DNA of 64,000 nt from Camarhynchus parvulus (taxonomy: Eukaryota > Chordata > Aves > Passeriformes > Thraupidae), in assembly GCF_901933205.1 (NCBI RefSeq), contig NC_044572.1, positions 31,382,001 to 31,446,000 of the forward strand, given 5' to 3'. Positions 25,621-37,800 of this stretch are shown here, piece by piece. The translations under genes were made by a program, and so were the position numbers. A model generated the notes under the pieces. The model searched no databases. It worked only from the letters and a program-made list of their open reading frames with translations, and was not told the DNA's origin. Numbering within the stretch: position 1 is the stretch's first letter; every line of letters starts with the position of its first letter.

Positions 25621-27877
25621 TTATGCAGCACAAGCTGGTTTTGCATGGTGGGAGGATCAGTACAGGAATAAAATCTTTCCAGAATTAGTGGTCGGTAGCC
25701 TGCCGGGCACTGTGCTTCTGATAAAAATGCTTGTAAAAGTATGTCAACCCCTTGATAATTGACACAGATGCACCCACTATGGTTTTCAAACTAAGACCTA
25801 GAAAACCTTGGGCACGATGTATTGTAAATTATGGCTCGGGGTCATGAACTCAGTAGTGGTTGTTGGGGGGGAGAGGGTGTGACAGAAAAGTGTTTATCAA
25901 TCAAAAGTTTTCTTTTTGAGTCTGACATGGCAAAGCTACAGCCCAAGTGATTGGGACAGAAAACCTCTTAATTCATTATTTTTAAGACTGTGTTGTTCTT
26001 TTCCTGTTGTCCTTCCACTCTGGGATTATGATCACTCCTTAAAGGCAGGTATACATATTCCAGTGGAAATTAAGTAGAATCATGACAAATTTCTCCAGTT
26101 GTCTTCTTTAAAAAAAATAAAATAAAAAAGATCACAATTTATTGAGTATGCTCTGTGGAACATATAGTGAACCCATTTTAAATTTGCTTCAAGATATTTA
26201 CTAAGGTCTCATATAGGAAGGAGCACACACTACCTAATTTGATATACACGAGTTAATAGCTACATAAGCTATCTATACTTTGCATTTTCTGGAATTAGTC
26301 TTCCAGGCTGATTTCGAATTCTATCAGAAGACAAGCAGACATATTTTTTCTTAACTTCTAGTGGTAAGCTACTATGACCATGGTTGGGTGCTCTTTCATT
26401 GGTAAAATTCACAATTGCTGCTGACCATGAGCTGTGAGGTCTCATAATTTCGAGCAGGAACTCGGTGTGCATGAAATGACCCTCAGGAGCATCTGCTGTG
26501 GGCTTTTCCCCCCCTGCGTTAAATCGGATATGTGAGGTTATCTGGCATACTGAAAAGCTATGCTCAGAAAGAATTTTTTTTTTTATAATGAATGATGGAG
26601 TTCTTTTTGCTTCTGGCAACTATAGGCCTTTTCTGAACACAGCAAATGACTGTTTCAAAATGAAAACCACTATGTGTTTGAATGTAGTATTATGCCTAGT
26701 TGCTTTTTGAGTGAAAGGCGGCTTTAAAAAGTTAGGTATATCATTGCCAAAAAGGGCTACATAGTATTGTCAGCATTTTGAGAAGGAATAGGTCCTTTTT
26801 TTCCTGAAACTCCATTCTGGACAGCTGTTAGTGACTTACCAAACTTTTCATATGGATATGTATGTTAATGACAGGCAATGAACTGGAGATGAAGAGACCC
26901 AAACACAGACCGATCTCTTCAGTGCACATCAAAAGCCTTTACAAAAGGAGCAGTAAAAGAGGCAGTGATGGTGGAGCCTTCACTTTTGTACACTGAATTA
27001 GTTCTGCAAGCAATGAAACTGATCTTTTCTCCTTGCCAGAAAAGTCTGGTGATTTTTGTGAGTGCTCATTAGCACAAGAGGCATTTGTGAAGATAATTGA
27101 CTGACGCTGATACTGCTGGCTGTCACAACAGTGCCAGCAGTGTATGTGCATTTTTAATAGTTGTATTTCCCCCCTTTCTTAGATATAATGCTTTCTGAAA
27201 GATACTGGCTCTCTAAAGCTCTACGAGCCCATGCAAAGCAGGGAGTTTAAAGAACTCCTGCTCAGGGAATCTTTCTGCCTGTCCTGTTATCTCTCTGCTT
27301 GCAGGGTACATGGGATGGGTGAAGGGGGCCATGGGGGCAGAGATGATATGAATGTGGACAGCTGAGTCCCATAGCCTTCCCATATGGGGAAATATTTGAG
27401 CTTCACCTTGTAAGAAAGTGTTGCTGGCCAAGATAATGGCAGAAAAAATAGACCAGCCAAATTCACGATCAGGAGGAAATAACCCATGCAATGTTGGAAT
27501 TTAAGCAGACAAAGAGGGGGGAAAGCAGGTTGGTTGTTTGAGTGTGTGCTTAACCTTGTGCAGTGCAGTCCAACCACAGAACCCAACCCCACACACGCAC
27601 GATCAGCCTGCTGAAAAACACACATCTCATGTATCGTCAGATGCATTCCAGAAATCTCCAATTTCAGAATTGTTCAGAGCCTAAGACTCTTCTTAACAGA
27701 GGTTTTTCAGCAGAGGTAGATTGTTGAATGACTGTTACCATCTCTCAGCTTCAGCAGTACAACTTCATGGCATTAAGACAGTGTAAACAGAAGCTGAATT
27801 TGGCCTGTTACTTCATGTGTGCTCAGAATGAATTATGATCAGCAATGCAAGCACAAATTTTTATTTGGTGTTCCTCG

Positions 27878-27985
27878 TGAAAAAAAAGAACCAAACAAAA
27901 CAAACAAACAAACAGATCCCCTCAAAAAAACCCTCAACAAAAAACCAAACCAAAAGCCAAAAAAAAAATAGTTAAAAAAAATTCC
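27878..27985. repeat. A-rich low-complexity tract
   Basis: A roughly 108-base plus-strand run of A with AAAC, CAAA and ACCAAA interruptions, including three or more CAAA units in a row near 27898-27911. It may be a degraded poly(A)-like or CAAA microsatellite. No retrogene is recognisable next to it. Confidence 0.75.
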
Positions 27986-28778
27986 TGGCCTGATAATTCA
28001 ATTACTAGAAAGTTCAGAAGATATGAAATTAACCCAAGGAAGTGGTGTTCTCAGATTCTAAAATATTTTGAAAGGAGCACTTGAATTTTTCAAACCAGCC
28101 TTCTTAAGCATTTTGATAATATAAACTTCATGAGCTTTGATTTGAAATATTAGCTGCTTTAATACTTTAAATCCCAATGTCCCCAGATGAAAAGTCAAAA
28201 TCAAAGTAAAATGCTTTGGATTTCTTAACACAGAGCATTGCATCCCAATGCACTTTAATTCTTTATAATTTTTTTTTAACATTTGAAAATTTCAGTTTAC
28301 AATGGGAAACTTGTTTGAAATCCAAAATTCTCAGAGGACAGAACAATTGCTGTCCAGAGTTAGAAATAGCTCCCAGGAGTTTATTGATGTCAGAAGAAAT
28401 TGAAAATAAAAAGATAGTTACTGGAAGTGCAATACCTTTAGCATCTAACTTTGTGTTAATGATTAGCACGCACCAGAAAATTTAAGATCTGATTTATGAG
28501 AAAATTAAGTCCCCTGTTTATCATCTTGAATTTCTACTGAATTCTATTTTCTAAATACGTTTCGCTTTATTATTTCGCTAGAATAGAAAATCTGGATATT
28601 TTGGAGTAGAGATTTGAATAGTAAAGCAGCTGACCAAGAAGTTTTTAAAAAGGAATTTCAACTGTGAGTTCATGACCTGAAATAAATGTTGCATAATACT
28701 GTCACCATTTTAGCAAGTAAAGTTATCTATAAAAGAGTGTAATCTATATATTCATTAAAGTCTATCAAGAACGAGTGA

Positions 28779-28782
<4 letters not shown>

Positions 28783-28819
<37 letters not shown>
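28783..28819. repeat. (GT)n microsatellite
   Basis: About 18 uninterrupted GT units, preceded at 28774-28782 by GAGT units from which the array probably grew. Dinucleotide arrays of this length are usually polymorphic. An open frame reading through it as Cys-Val repeats is an artefact. Confidence 0.97.
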
Positions 28820-28821
<2 letters not shown>

Positions 28822-31800
28822 GAGTACCCTCTGTGGTTTGTCATATGGTTTTGTCGACACATTAGGGAATGCTGTGTTGCTTATGAATTAAAAGAACTCA
28901 GTAGTTCTTTTTTAGATAATGTGCCTAACGTATCTGCATCCCTTGATCTGTTGTGCAAAACAGAATTGTTTATTTGACACTAACATTATGAAGGATATTT
29001 AAGGCATCTCTGAGGTCAGTCAGTCTCCAGTTATGACTTCAGCACTCAGAAATGAAACTTAAAGCTTGTTTTAAGTCTATTTTAAACCTTCACTGAGGAA
29101 TATGAGCTCCTAATTTCATAGTGAGCAATGGTAAAAACTACAATTTTAACTCCAGACCTTCTCCGAGTAGGAGCTGCTTGTTGCGTGGGGAGATTTCTTA
29201 TTGTGCTGTTTGAAAACACCTGGCTGTAAACCTATGTTAGTACCAGCTACTGATTCACAAATATCCAGCACATTATTATTAGTCTCCTGAGGATGTCAGC
29301 TTGTGAAGGGTTGCATGCACAGATTTGAAAGATGGCTCTCTAAAAGTGACAAATAGCAAAAAGTATGCAGAGATTTTAGGTAAGATTGTTAAGGATGAAG
29401 GTGTCAGTGCAGCAGTTTGAGATCCATAGTAAATTCAAATGATGTCTCTATAGATGGTGTATGGGCATTTTCTTTCAAGAAGAGATATAAATATGATGCT
29501 TGGTTATTTTTTAGAAGCATTTTAAAATAAATAATAGTTGCAACAAGTTAGTACAGAACATATCTACATTCTCTGAACCGATGTGATAGATGAGGGTTGA
29601 ATTTCTGCTCAAGAGGTGAAGTTCATAATGTGTGTCAGAGCTAGAAATTTTATCTATGATAGCTTAGTGTTTAGAAAATATTTAACAGTACATTTCAATG
29701 AAATTCTATATTATCAAGCAATACTCTGGGGGTAAAAGTCTCAGATCTGCGCAGTACTCAAAGGATACTTCAGCAGGAATTGTGTCTTGCTAGAAATTTT
29801 TACTTAAAACACTGATACCAGACCAATAGTCTGTGAAAAGCATCCTTCTGGTTTTCTACTCACTATGTTTAAACATGCAAAAGGCAAATGAAATAACAGA
29901 CTTCCTGATAGAAAACAGCATGGAGAGAATTTTGGGTTCTATGAAACTCTTTTTAAATAGTCTCTCTCTTTTCTTCAGCATCAAGTGACATTTAATGTCA
30001 TCTTTCTAAGCCTCGTGACTGAAAATCCATTAACATCCTCTGTTAAAATAAAAAAGGCACAGAAGCACAATTTGACTTCGCATTTTTCCTGAAATTTGAC
30101 ATGTCAGCATTTCATAAAACATTATTTTATTGAATTGTTATATTTAAGGAAATGCTACGCTCCAAATAGCAATCAGTAAAACAGAGCTGGGGAAGGGATG
30201 GCAGGATTTGTAAGAAGTCAGTCAGCCAATTCAGTAACTGCAGGAATCCCCCTGTTGAAAAAGTAGCCAAAGCTTTCCTCCTCTTTCTGTTTCTGTCTGA
30301 GGAATCACAGTCAGGGAGTTTGCTAACACCATAATTACAACTTCCTGAGGTGACCAACCCTCCCACCCCTCCACATAACATGTGCATACTGCCACCTCAA
30401 CAACCCAGCCAGAAGCTGGGCAGACTTTAGTTTTCATGGCTCCTCCCTCACTTCTAGCCCATGTATTGATCATCCTAAGCTGATGTCACCAGATGTCATT
30501 GATCTGGTGGCAGCACATATCACTGTCATTTTATTTGCCATTGCACAGATCATGCAAATCTAGTGCTTTCTTCAATGTGTTAGCTTCCAATATCCATTGA
30601 CAATCTTGGCATAGCTTCTAAGGAAAAGATCTCACCCATCCCATAGCCATGCTCTCATATAGTACTGCAGCCCAGATTTGGGAAAACACCCATCACCCAA
30701 ACTGTTCATTCAAGGTATGCCTGAGACACCCTTGTTCTTCTGAGCAGTGAGCTGGACATTCACCCTTTTCCTCCCTTCCCACTCTTGCTGCAGAGCGGTG
30801 ACAGTAGCCTGGGCTGTAATTCAAACACTTTGCAGGCATGAGGTGAAATATCAGGGGGAGGCAGCTGCAGGCAGACCTCAGAAGGGTGAGGAGTAAGGTA
30901 GCAAATAGCTGGGCACTCATCTGCTGCAAAATAACAACTTCCTGTGCAAAGAGAGGAAGTTTGGAGCACAGAAGGAAATGAAAATCGAAGTCTGAGCCTT
31001 TGAGGCATGCAGTCATTTGGACCTGGAATTATGTAGTTGGGGAAATTCATACTTCAGACCAATTGAAGATTGATATGTGTTACACATTATCCTGGTAAAG
31101 TAAGAACATGCAAAAAGTGTAAAATTCTGACCCAGAGATTTTCCTTGGGTTTTCCATAATTACATTCCAGATTATATAATTCTCATTAAATATATAGCAT
31201 AAAATATTGGTAAGTAATTTCAAAGGGATGTCTTTATGATATTATTAGAATAAATTACCAAAGCAATATTCTGTGCTATTTGCAGCATGTGAAGTGAAGA
31301 TGAAAGTAACACATGGTCCATTTGGAAGCATCATTACCTTACTGGGTACTTCTAGAGTAATGTTCCTCCCTCTCAGGGATGTGACATATTGGTATTGAGG
31401 ACCTGGAAGCAGGACACTTGTTCTGCAAGTGAAGCCTTCTGAGACACATTCCCTGTGTGAGATACTACAGCCGTAGGCGGAACACAAGGTCATCCATCAC
31501 CATTTTTTGAATATTGATGAAATGAACTCCAACTTCTTAGACAGGAAGTTAATTTCATGATAAAATATCCATTATAAGAATGAAAAAAACAAGTTTTATC
31601 TTTGCAAACACTGGGTGGCAGCTTTATTTCAGATTTGTCGTTAATGGGTCAGCTTAAGACAGTTACTTGGCAGTCAGAATCACCAATACTAGAAAGTACA
31701 GTCCATTATTTTACTTCAAACAGGGTTACAGAATCTTCTGGTCTTCTTTTTACATTGTTTATGGGGACAGCTCTGATCCATCTGAAACATGATCCATATG

Positions 31801-34549
31801 ACAAATGACATTTGCCCTTAAAGAAAAATCTTGGGGCTCAGTAAGACAGCCTGCTTAACCAAGATGGACACACATTAGACACTGAAGCACCCTGTGAGAA
31901 GTTGATGCAGGAAGATTATAGACACATAACTGGCATCTGAGTGTGGCCTAGTTGAGGAACTTAGTTTATTTCAAACAGCATAAAAATTTCTTGTATGGCA
32001 CCAAACCATCCCCTGAAGATCTGTCATATAAATATAGGCACTGCCTCACTCCATGAGTGAATATGATAAGAAAAACTTTTGAATAGGAATAGCCACAAGT
32101 AGATGACCTCCTCATCAGGATTGATTTTCTGTATATTATAGAATGTCTTGGTGAAAGCTGTGTTTAGAGGCCTGTAACTACCACCAGATCTCCTTAGTGT
32201 GCAACACATTCTGGTTTTTTACTATTTTCAAAATTAACCAAGAGGTTTCTATTTGTTTCAATGAATGTCTTTCTTTTCATGAAATATTTCACAAATACCA
32301 TTTATTGCTATGTATTTGATTCTTTTCAGGGTTTCAAGACTATGATTTAATATCTTAGATTGTCTAAACAAAGCCCTACTTAAAATTTGCTCAGGTTTGC
32401 TGAGAAACCCAGAAACCCTGTAATTATAGGGAGAATTTGAAGGAGAAAGCAGTTTCATTAATACCAGAAACTACTGTTTATGCCCATGAACTGTGTAAAG
32501 CTGCAGTTTCAGAAATCCTGCTGAAATAATCCTTCAGTGTACTCAGTAAGCCAAAACAGTAAAGAAGCAGCGCTTCCATGTCACCTCAGAGACTGGGCCC
32601 ATTGCTTTTACACGTGATTTTGTCCAACCCCGTATTAGTTGATTTACAATGCCCGAAGTCCAGCTGATGCAGCACACCCTCCTAATTGCTGTCATCTCCT
32701 CCTGCAAAGGAGCAGGGATGTCAGAGCTCCTGCTGGTGCCATGAGATGTCAGCGGGGGTTCAACCTGTAGAGGCAGGGCTGTGCACGGCCTTCAGTTTGT
32801 CTTCGCCTAACCTATGGTTTTCCTTCTATTAGGGATATAAACTTACCTATCTAACTACAAATGTACCCTCTCTGCCACTGGCCTTTCTTCTTGCCAAGTG
32901 CAGCAATTAGGGATATGCTTTGTCTGCTATGCTGTGTGGGGTTTTTATAGTGTGCCAAATTGATGGGCGTGGGGCTTTGGGTCCTCTCTTAACCCACTGA
33001 GGCATTTCAGCCATGTGGGTTCTGAGCAAGCATTATTTGCACATATTTAACTTCAATGAGACCCGTATCCGTGCATGGCAGCTAATGTTGGGGAGAAACA
33101 ATGAGCTGAATTCACTACTGTTTGTTTATTTGTGCGTGTTTTCATATTGAAGATGAGGAAAGTACAACTTCATTAAATTAAATTAAATTTTATAACAATC
33201 AAATGATTTAGGTAATAAAGGGGGGCAAAGAAAAAAATGTTCCATTTTAATAGCTATAACCTGTAAGCAGTGCTTTATCTTGCTGCTGCTGTTGTAAGGA
33301 CTAGTAATTGCAGCCGTCTAGACACAGGAACAGATGCAAAGTAGAGCTTTATTATATCAGACATTTGCCCTGCTACGATACAGTCTAATTGCCCAGAAAA
33401 TATATTTCTACATGAATTATTTCTAATTTGATTTGAACTAGACCAACTGTTGTATTTTGCTGAACTTTATCAGGTGATAAAACGGAGCACTGCATTTCAA
33501 AACAGTTTCTCTTATCGATCTTTTTAGAGAAAAAAGATTAATTAATTGAAACTTAAAATGGCATGTGTTTCTCCAGCAAATAAAATAGTTTTCTTTCTTG
33601 CTAGCTACATTTTTGTGATTGCATTCACCTGTGTAGTTCAAAAAGAAAAGCTACATTATCACTAATTTGTGATTTAGGATGTTCTGTCTACTAGCGTTGC
33701 ATAAAAATATTTTTAAATGCAAGTTTAAATTCTGATCAGTGATGATGTCATTTTGAGAGATGTGAGGACTCCAGTTTGGTTATCTGAAAATGCTGATAGT
33801 TTGAAAAAAATGTGTTTTTTAACATTTTAAAAAATGTGTTTTTTAAATTAAATCCTTAATTTTCTAATAAAGCCTGATAAACATTTTTTGTATTTCAAGA
33901 CAGTCTGATCATAAGCCTACTGAAAAAGGATAATCAATATGAAATAAAGGTAAATGTTTGGATGTTCAGGTCCGTGGTTTTAAAAATATTAGATTATGTT
34001 GCTATGCATTTCTGTTCGTTTGCAGCTGATATTTGTACATTTGTCCTATTTCTTTTCACATTTTAAGAAGTATTTAGAAATGCAGGGGAATCTCTCAACG
34101 GCTTTTGCATAAAACGATAATAGCAACTTGCTTCCTCTTTCTTCCCATCCCCCCAAAATAGACCATACTACTGAAATTATTTAAATTGACTGAGCCTTTT
34201 AAGCAAGTAAACACATTTTAACTAGTTTTTTTTCCCAATCCTTCCATTCATGCCTACTATAGAAATTAGCCTTCACTCTTCCTTCACTTACACATGGATA
34301 CACACACTTGCATGGACACAAGAAAAATTTCTTTTCTCCTGTCAGCATTCCTACCCAACAATAGTTAGATTAGTGGAAATGAGGGCCTCCGCAGAGAAAG
34401 GACATTCAGCCACAGAAGGCTCCCTGCAGGAACAGCTGGTAGGGGTTAATGGCTGCTGAACCTCACAGCCAGGGCCTATTCTCTATTGTGTGTTCAACTC
34501 CTGGGAAGGAGGGAGACTTGTGACAGCTTCTGGGGTGCATGGGATCAGA
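28820..34549. other. Gene-free unique sequence with candidate regulatory DNA
   Basis: No gene is supported. A candidate conserved stretch lies at 32560-33660. An 18-base direct repeat (AAAAAATGTGTTTTTTAA) occurs at 33805-33822 and 33829-33846. The rest is unique AT-rich DNA. Confidence 0.55.
32560..33660. promoter_or_regulatory. Candidate conserved noncoding region
   Basis: About 1.1 kb of non-repetitive DNA of mixed composition with many homeodomain-like cores (TAATTG, CAATTA, AATTAA) and an AACAAT SOX-like core near 33097. Examples are CTAGTAATTGCAGCC at 33300 and GTCTAATTGCCC at 33383. The density of such words and the lack of transposon debris resemble enhancer DNA in gene deserts near developmental genes. 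This is inference from appearance. Confidence 0.22.
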
Positions 34550-35070
34550 GGTACAGCAGCTAGGTCAGAGAGGTAGTGTTCGGGGGGAAAAGGCTAGCCG
34601 GGAATTGCAATAAAAATGAACTCTGCGGCGGGGACGGCCGAGCCTTGAAATCTGCAAAAATTGGGCGCAAATTGCCACGGGGAAACAGTAAAGGATTATT
34701 CAGTAACGTGGCTTCTAACCTTTTAACAACTGCGATATGAATTAAAAGAACAATTGGAGGGAGATGGGGAATGAATAATTCATATCTGAAAGTGGATGAA
34801 ATCCAAGTCCGAGCTAAACATGCGCCGCTAATGTATGTTATTTACGTTGGTGCTCTCACTCTTCCGAGTGCCGCTCTCCGGATGGTGGTGCAAGCACCCG
34901 TGCCTGGTACCCAGCACTCCAGTCAGGAGTGAGCACTCAGTGTTCAGCACTCTTAAGCTTAAATAGAGAGTGATTAATAAGTACATGTTGCCCCTCAGTG
35001 TAGGTGTACTTGCCACACCACCACAACTGGCGGCTGGAAGGAGCCCTCCTCGGAGGGCTGGCAGGGGATG
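34550..35070. promoter_or_regulatory. CpG-rich patch, candidate enhancer or promoter
   Basis: I count about 18 CpGs between 34561 and 34920, including the cluster TGCGGCGGGGACGGCCGAG near 34623 and TTCCGAGTGCCGCTCTCCGG near 34862. The surrounding kilobases have only one or two CpGs per several hundred bases. The stretch also carries ATTGCAATAAAA (34595), CAATTGG (34751) and GAATAATTCA (34772), words typical of homeodomain and SOX sites. It is non-repetitive. Retained CpGs in vertebrate DNA indicate hypomethylation in the germ line, so this is likely to be an active regulatory element, possibly a weak CpG island promoter. No TATA box or convincing first exon is visible. Confidence 0.4.
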
Positions 35071-35704
35071 TGCTGGAAGGTCAGGTCTGGCTGAGGACTG
35101 GGCTCCTCTGCTGCCAGGAAAAAAAAATTCCAACTGTGAAAAAAGTTGGGAAGAAAAGCCTCGATGGGCTGAAAGAATCACCTCTGGGAAAACACTAGGA
35201 CGTTTCTGTCACCCCTGTTCCTCCTTGCTTTGGGATAGTTTGGCAGGATGCTGTGGTTTTACAGGGACCTTAGAGGGAGCTGTATTTCCCTTCTGACAGA
35301 GGATTCTTCTCCATACAGTACCTGAAAAGTTTCAAAATTAAATGAAGTAGCATAAAATTGCAAAAAAAATATTAGATTGACCAATTCTGTATGGAAACCT
35401 CCTCTCCTTTCACCACCTATGGCAGCAGCCTTTCTATTCCTTTTTTTCCCTGCTCTTTTGGTATGGGAATTGCTTTCACTCAGTAACATTAAATATTGCG
35501 AGTTGCTAGGAATGTTATACTTGTAAGCTAAAGCTTAAGTAAGTTAATAACAAGTTTGTTGGTAATACAGCTCTTTTGCTCTAAATCAACCGATTCCCTG
35601 TTCCCATTATGCTCCTAGATGAGATATGCAGGTCTTGGGAGACATCAGCACATATTTTACCCAGTGCAGTTTGGGTGAAAAAGCTCAGCTGTAATTATCA
35701 TTCT
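35071..35704. other. Gene-free unique sequence
   Basis: No gene is supported. It is moderately GC-rich at the left, where it runs out of the CpG-rich patch, then AT-rich. Open frames on both strands near 34828-35296 overlap one another and have low-complexity, family-free translations. Confidence 0.5.
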
Positions 35705-36397
35705 TTAGTTTTGTTTGTTTAATCTCAAACTTTTTAAGCCATGTAAATCATTTTGCCTTATGGTTAGGTTTGGGTTTTTTTTCTCTACGTTTGTTTGAAG
35801 ACAAAAAGAGAGAGCAAGGGTAAAACACCCTTCCACTGAAATCTCACCTGCAGCAGAAGCATGAAAGATACTGTCAGTGAGCTCCCAGTGAGTCCTTTGG
35901 AAGCAATACAGATGCAATACGCTCATTAAAGTTCTTTTATTTGGATTGTAATGGCTCAATGGAAGCGTATGAGCCAGAGCCTGAGGGCTTTTAAGAATAT
36001 TTAAGATGCATTGAAGTGTGTCATGCCTTAGTACACCTTTGCACAGTACTGCAGACCCCAGAATGAGGACTGACAAGTACAGGTAAAAACAACAACAGAG
36101 ACATAACAGAACAATAACAGAAATGCCTCCCTGAAGTACCAACACTGACAGCTTGATAGAATAAGCAAAAATATCACCAAAATGACTTGCAGGCAGGAAT
36201 AAATGAGGCTTCCAAACACTCATGAGAGAGCGCTCAGAACGTTTATCCTGCTTCACATTGTGGGTATTGAAACACTGACTGTAAGTGATGTCCCCAGAGG
36301 CAGGCAGCAAGGCAGAGCACCTGCCACCACAACCCTTAGTCATGCTTTCTGCTGGGCTTGGCAGGTGTCCCTCAAACACAAAACCCCTCCTCTGCAT
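35705..36397 (-). other. Longest open reading frame, 230 codons, unassigned
   Basis: A minus-strand frame of 230 codons from an ATG at 36395-36397 (A at -3, a fair context) to a stop at 35705-35707. It is by far the longest non-repeat frame in the window. Residues about 84-118 form one strongly hydrophobic, Leu/Val/Cys-rich segment that could span a membrane; the rest is polar and Ser/His/Lys-rich with no motif I recognise and no signal peptide at the start. A shorter plus-strand frame overlaps its start. There is no promoter signal, splice pattern or poly(A) signal that I can tie to it. It may be chance, a lineage-specific small gene, or part of a noncoding transcript. Confidence 0.12.
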
Positions 36398-37439
36398 ATT
36401 CTGGTATGTCCTCTGCCCAAAGGAAGGCCCCGAGTCTGCACACAGCTCTGTGCATTAACAGATTTCACCATGTACCTAAGCGCCCTTTTTGGTCCTGATT
36501 CCCAAAGGTCAATATCCATGCTGAAGACAGTCACTTAACTGGTGGAAACATAGGTCTGCACTGAAATGTCCATGCTCTGGATGCCTGAATTCTTTGAAAA
36601 CGGTGAGGATGGGTGATAAATCTGGAAAGAAAAATAGGAAAACAGGCTAATGGAGAATAGGAAATGGGCTAAGACTTATGAATGCATGATTTCAGTTCAT
36701 AGACAATTTCTCACACTAAATATAAACAACCAAAATCAAGACTGGCTTGACGTAAATATAACTTAGAGTAGAAGAGTTAGCAGATGTGTTTGTGGTAAGT
36801 TGCATTCAAATTCCCATTTGCTTTAATAAATACAAAAGTAGAGAATAAGGGAGTAAGCTGACCTCTTGGCTATTCATATTGTCAGCATAAAGATGAAAGG
36901 GGTATGAAATTGAGAACTCAGGAGGGATTTACTGTGATGACAGACTCTCACACTAAGGGTTTGGTACATTTGGTAAATTCTTAATCTCCTCAAGCTGCAG
37001 CAACTGATTCCAGTAATTTGTTGACACATTTTTTTAGATAGAAATAAATTAGTTTTGTGAAAAAATTTAAGGGAAGATGCTGTTTACAAAACCATGATGC
37101 TATTTCTAAAGCTGCCAGTTCAAACATTATGTGTGATATGCTCTTCAGGATGTGCTATTGAAAGGGTTAAGCTTTTCTGACTTTCAGATACAATGAAATT
37201 ATGACAGGAAGAAAATTGTGCCATTTTAGCATGAAAATGCTTGTACAAATACTGTCGTTCCTTCCTTCTTACTTTCTTTATAATGCCTCAACGATAGCTA
37301 AGATGACAGACATTTGACAGGTATCTGTAAGCATACAACCCAGGCAGCTCATTAAAGTTTTTCTTTCTATGCATCAGCTTTCACAAAGGCAAAAACCCAT
37401 TAGCATTGACTATTTTGCAGATTAGAAGAATTAAGGGCT

Positions 37440-37800
37440 TCAAACGTTGGCTTATACCAAGCAATGTCATTTGTGAAGTGATGTTTGCTTTATTATTTCC
37501 CTTTCTCTCCCTCTGAAACCAGACTGACATGACTTTAGCTCAACGTAGGGCGTAATGTGCAAACCAAAGGACTGGCTCACCGATGAAAAGAAACACATTC
37601 CCTTTTATACATGACTGGAATGGCAAAAAGGGGAGACTTTACATGTACTATTTAGGCTCATTAGAGTACTGATTATGATAGTTCTCCGGTGTAATCTTTA
37701 ATCGACTTTGACACTAGATTTGCCCCGTTACAAATCCTGTCATGCAAATTAAGTCATTTGTGTTGTTTGATATGGAAAGATCTGCTATGAAATGAAAGAT
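37440..37800. promoter_or_regulatory. Candidate conserved element with an octamer site
   Basis: A non-repetitive stretch containing a perfect POU octamer ATGCAAAT at 37742-37749 immediately followed by TAAGTCATTT, plus TTTAATCGACTTTGACAC near 37697, which has a homeodomain-like core beside a TTTGAC word. Several CpGs are retained between 37540 and 37730 (for example CAACGTAGGGCGTAATG and CTCACCGATG). No long open frame crosses it. The octamer is read directly; enhancer function is inferred. Confidence 0.3.

Larger units (their letters stand above)
20436..28773. other. Gene-free unique sequence with candidate regulatory DNA
   Basis: No gene is supported. The interval contains a 12-bp hairpin (22484-22517), a candidate conserved stretch at 24820-25620, an AT dinucleotide run at about 24331-24352 and an A-rich low-complexity tract at about 27878-27985. 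The open frames are short and unremarkable. Confidence 0.55.
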
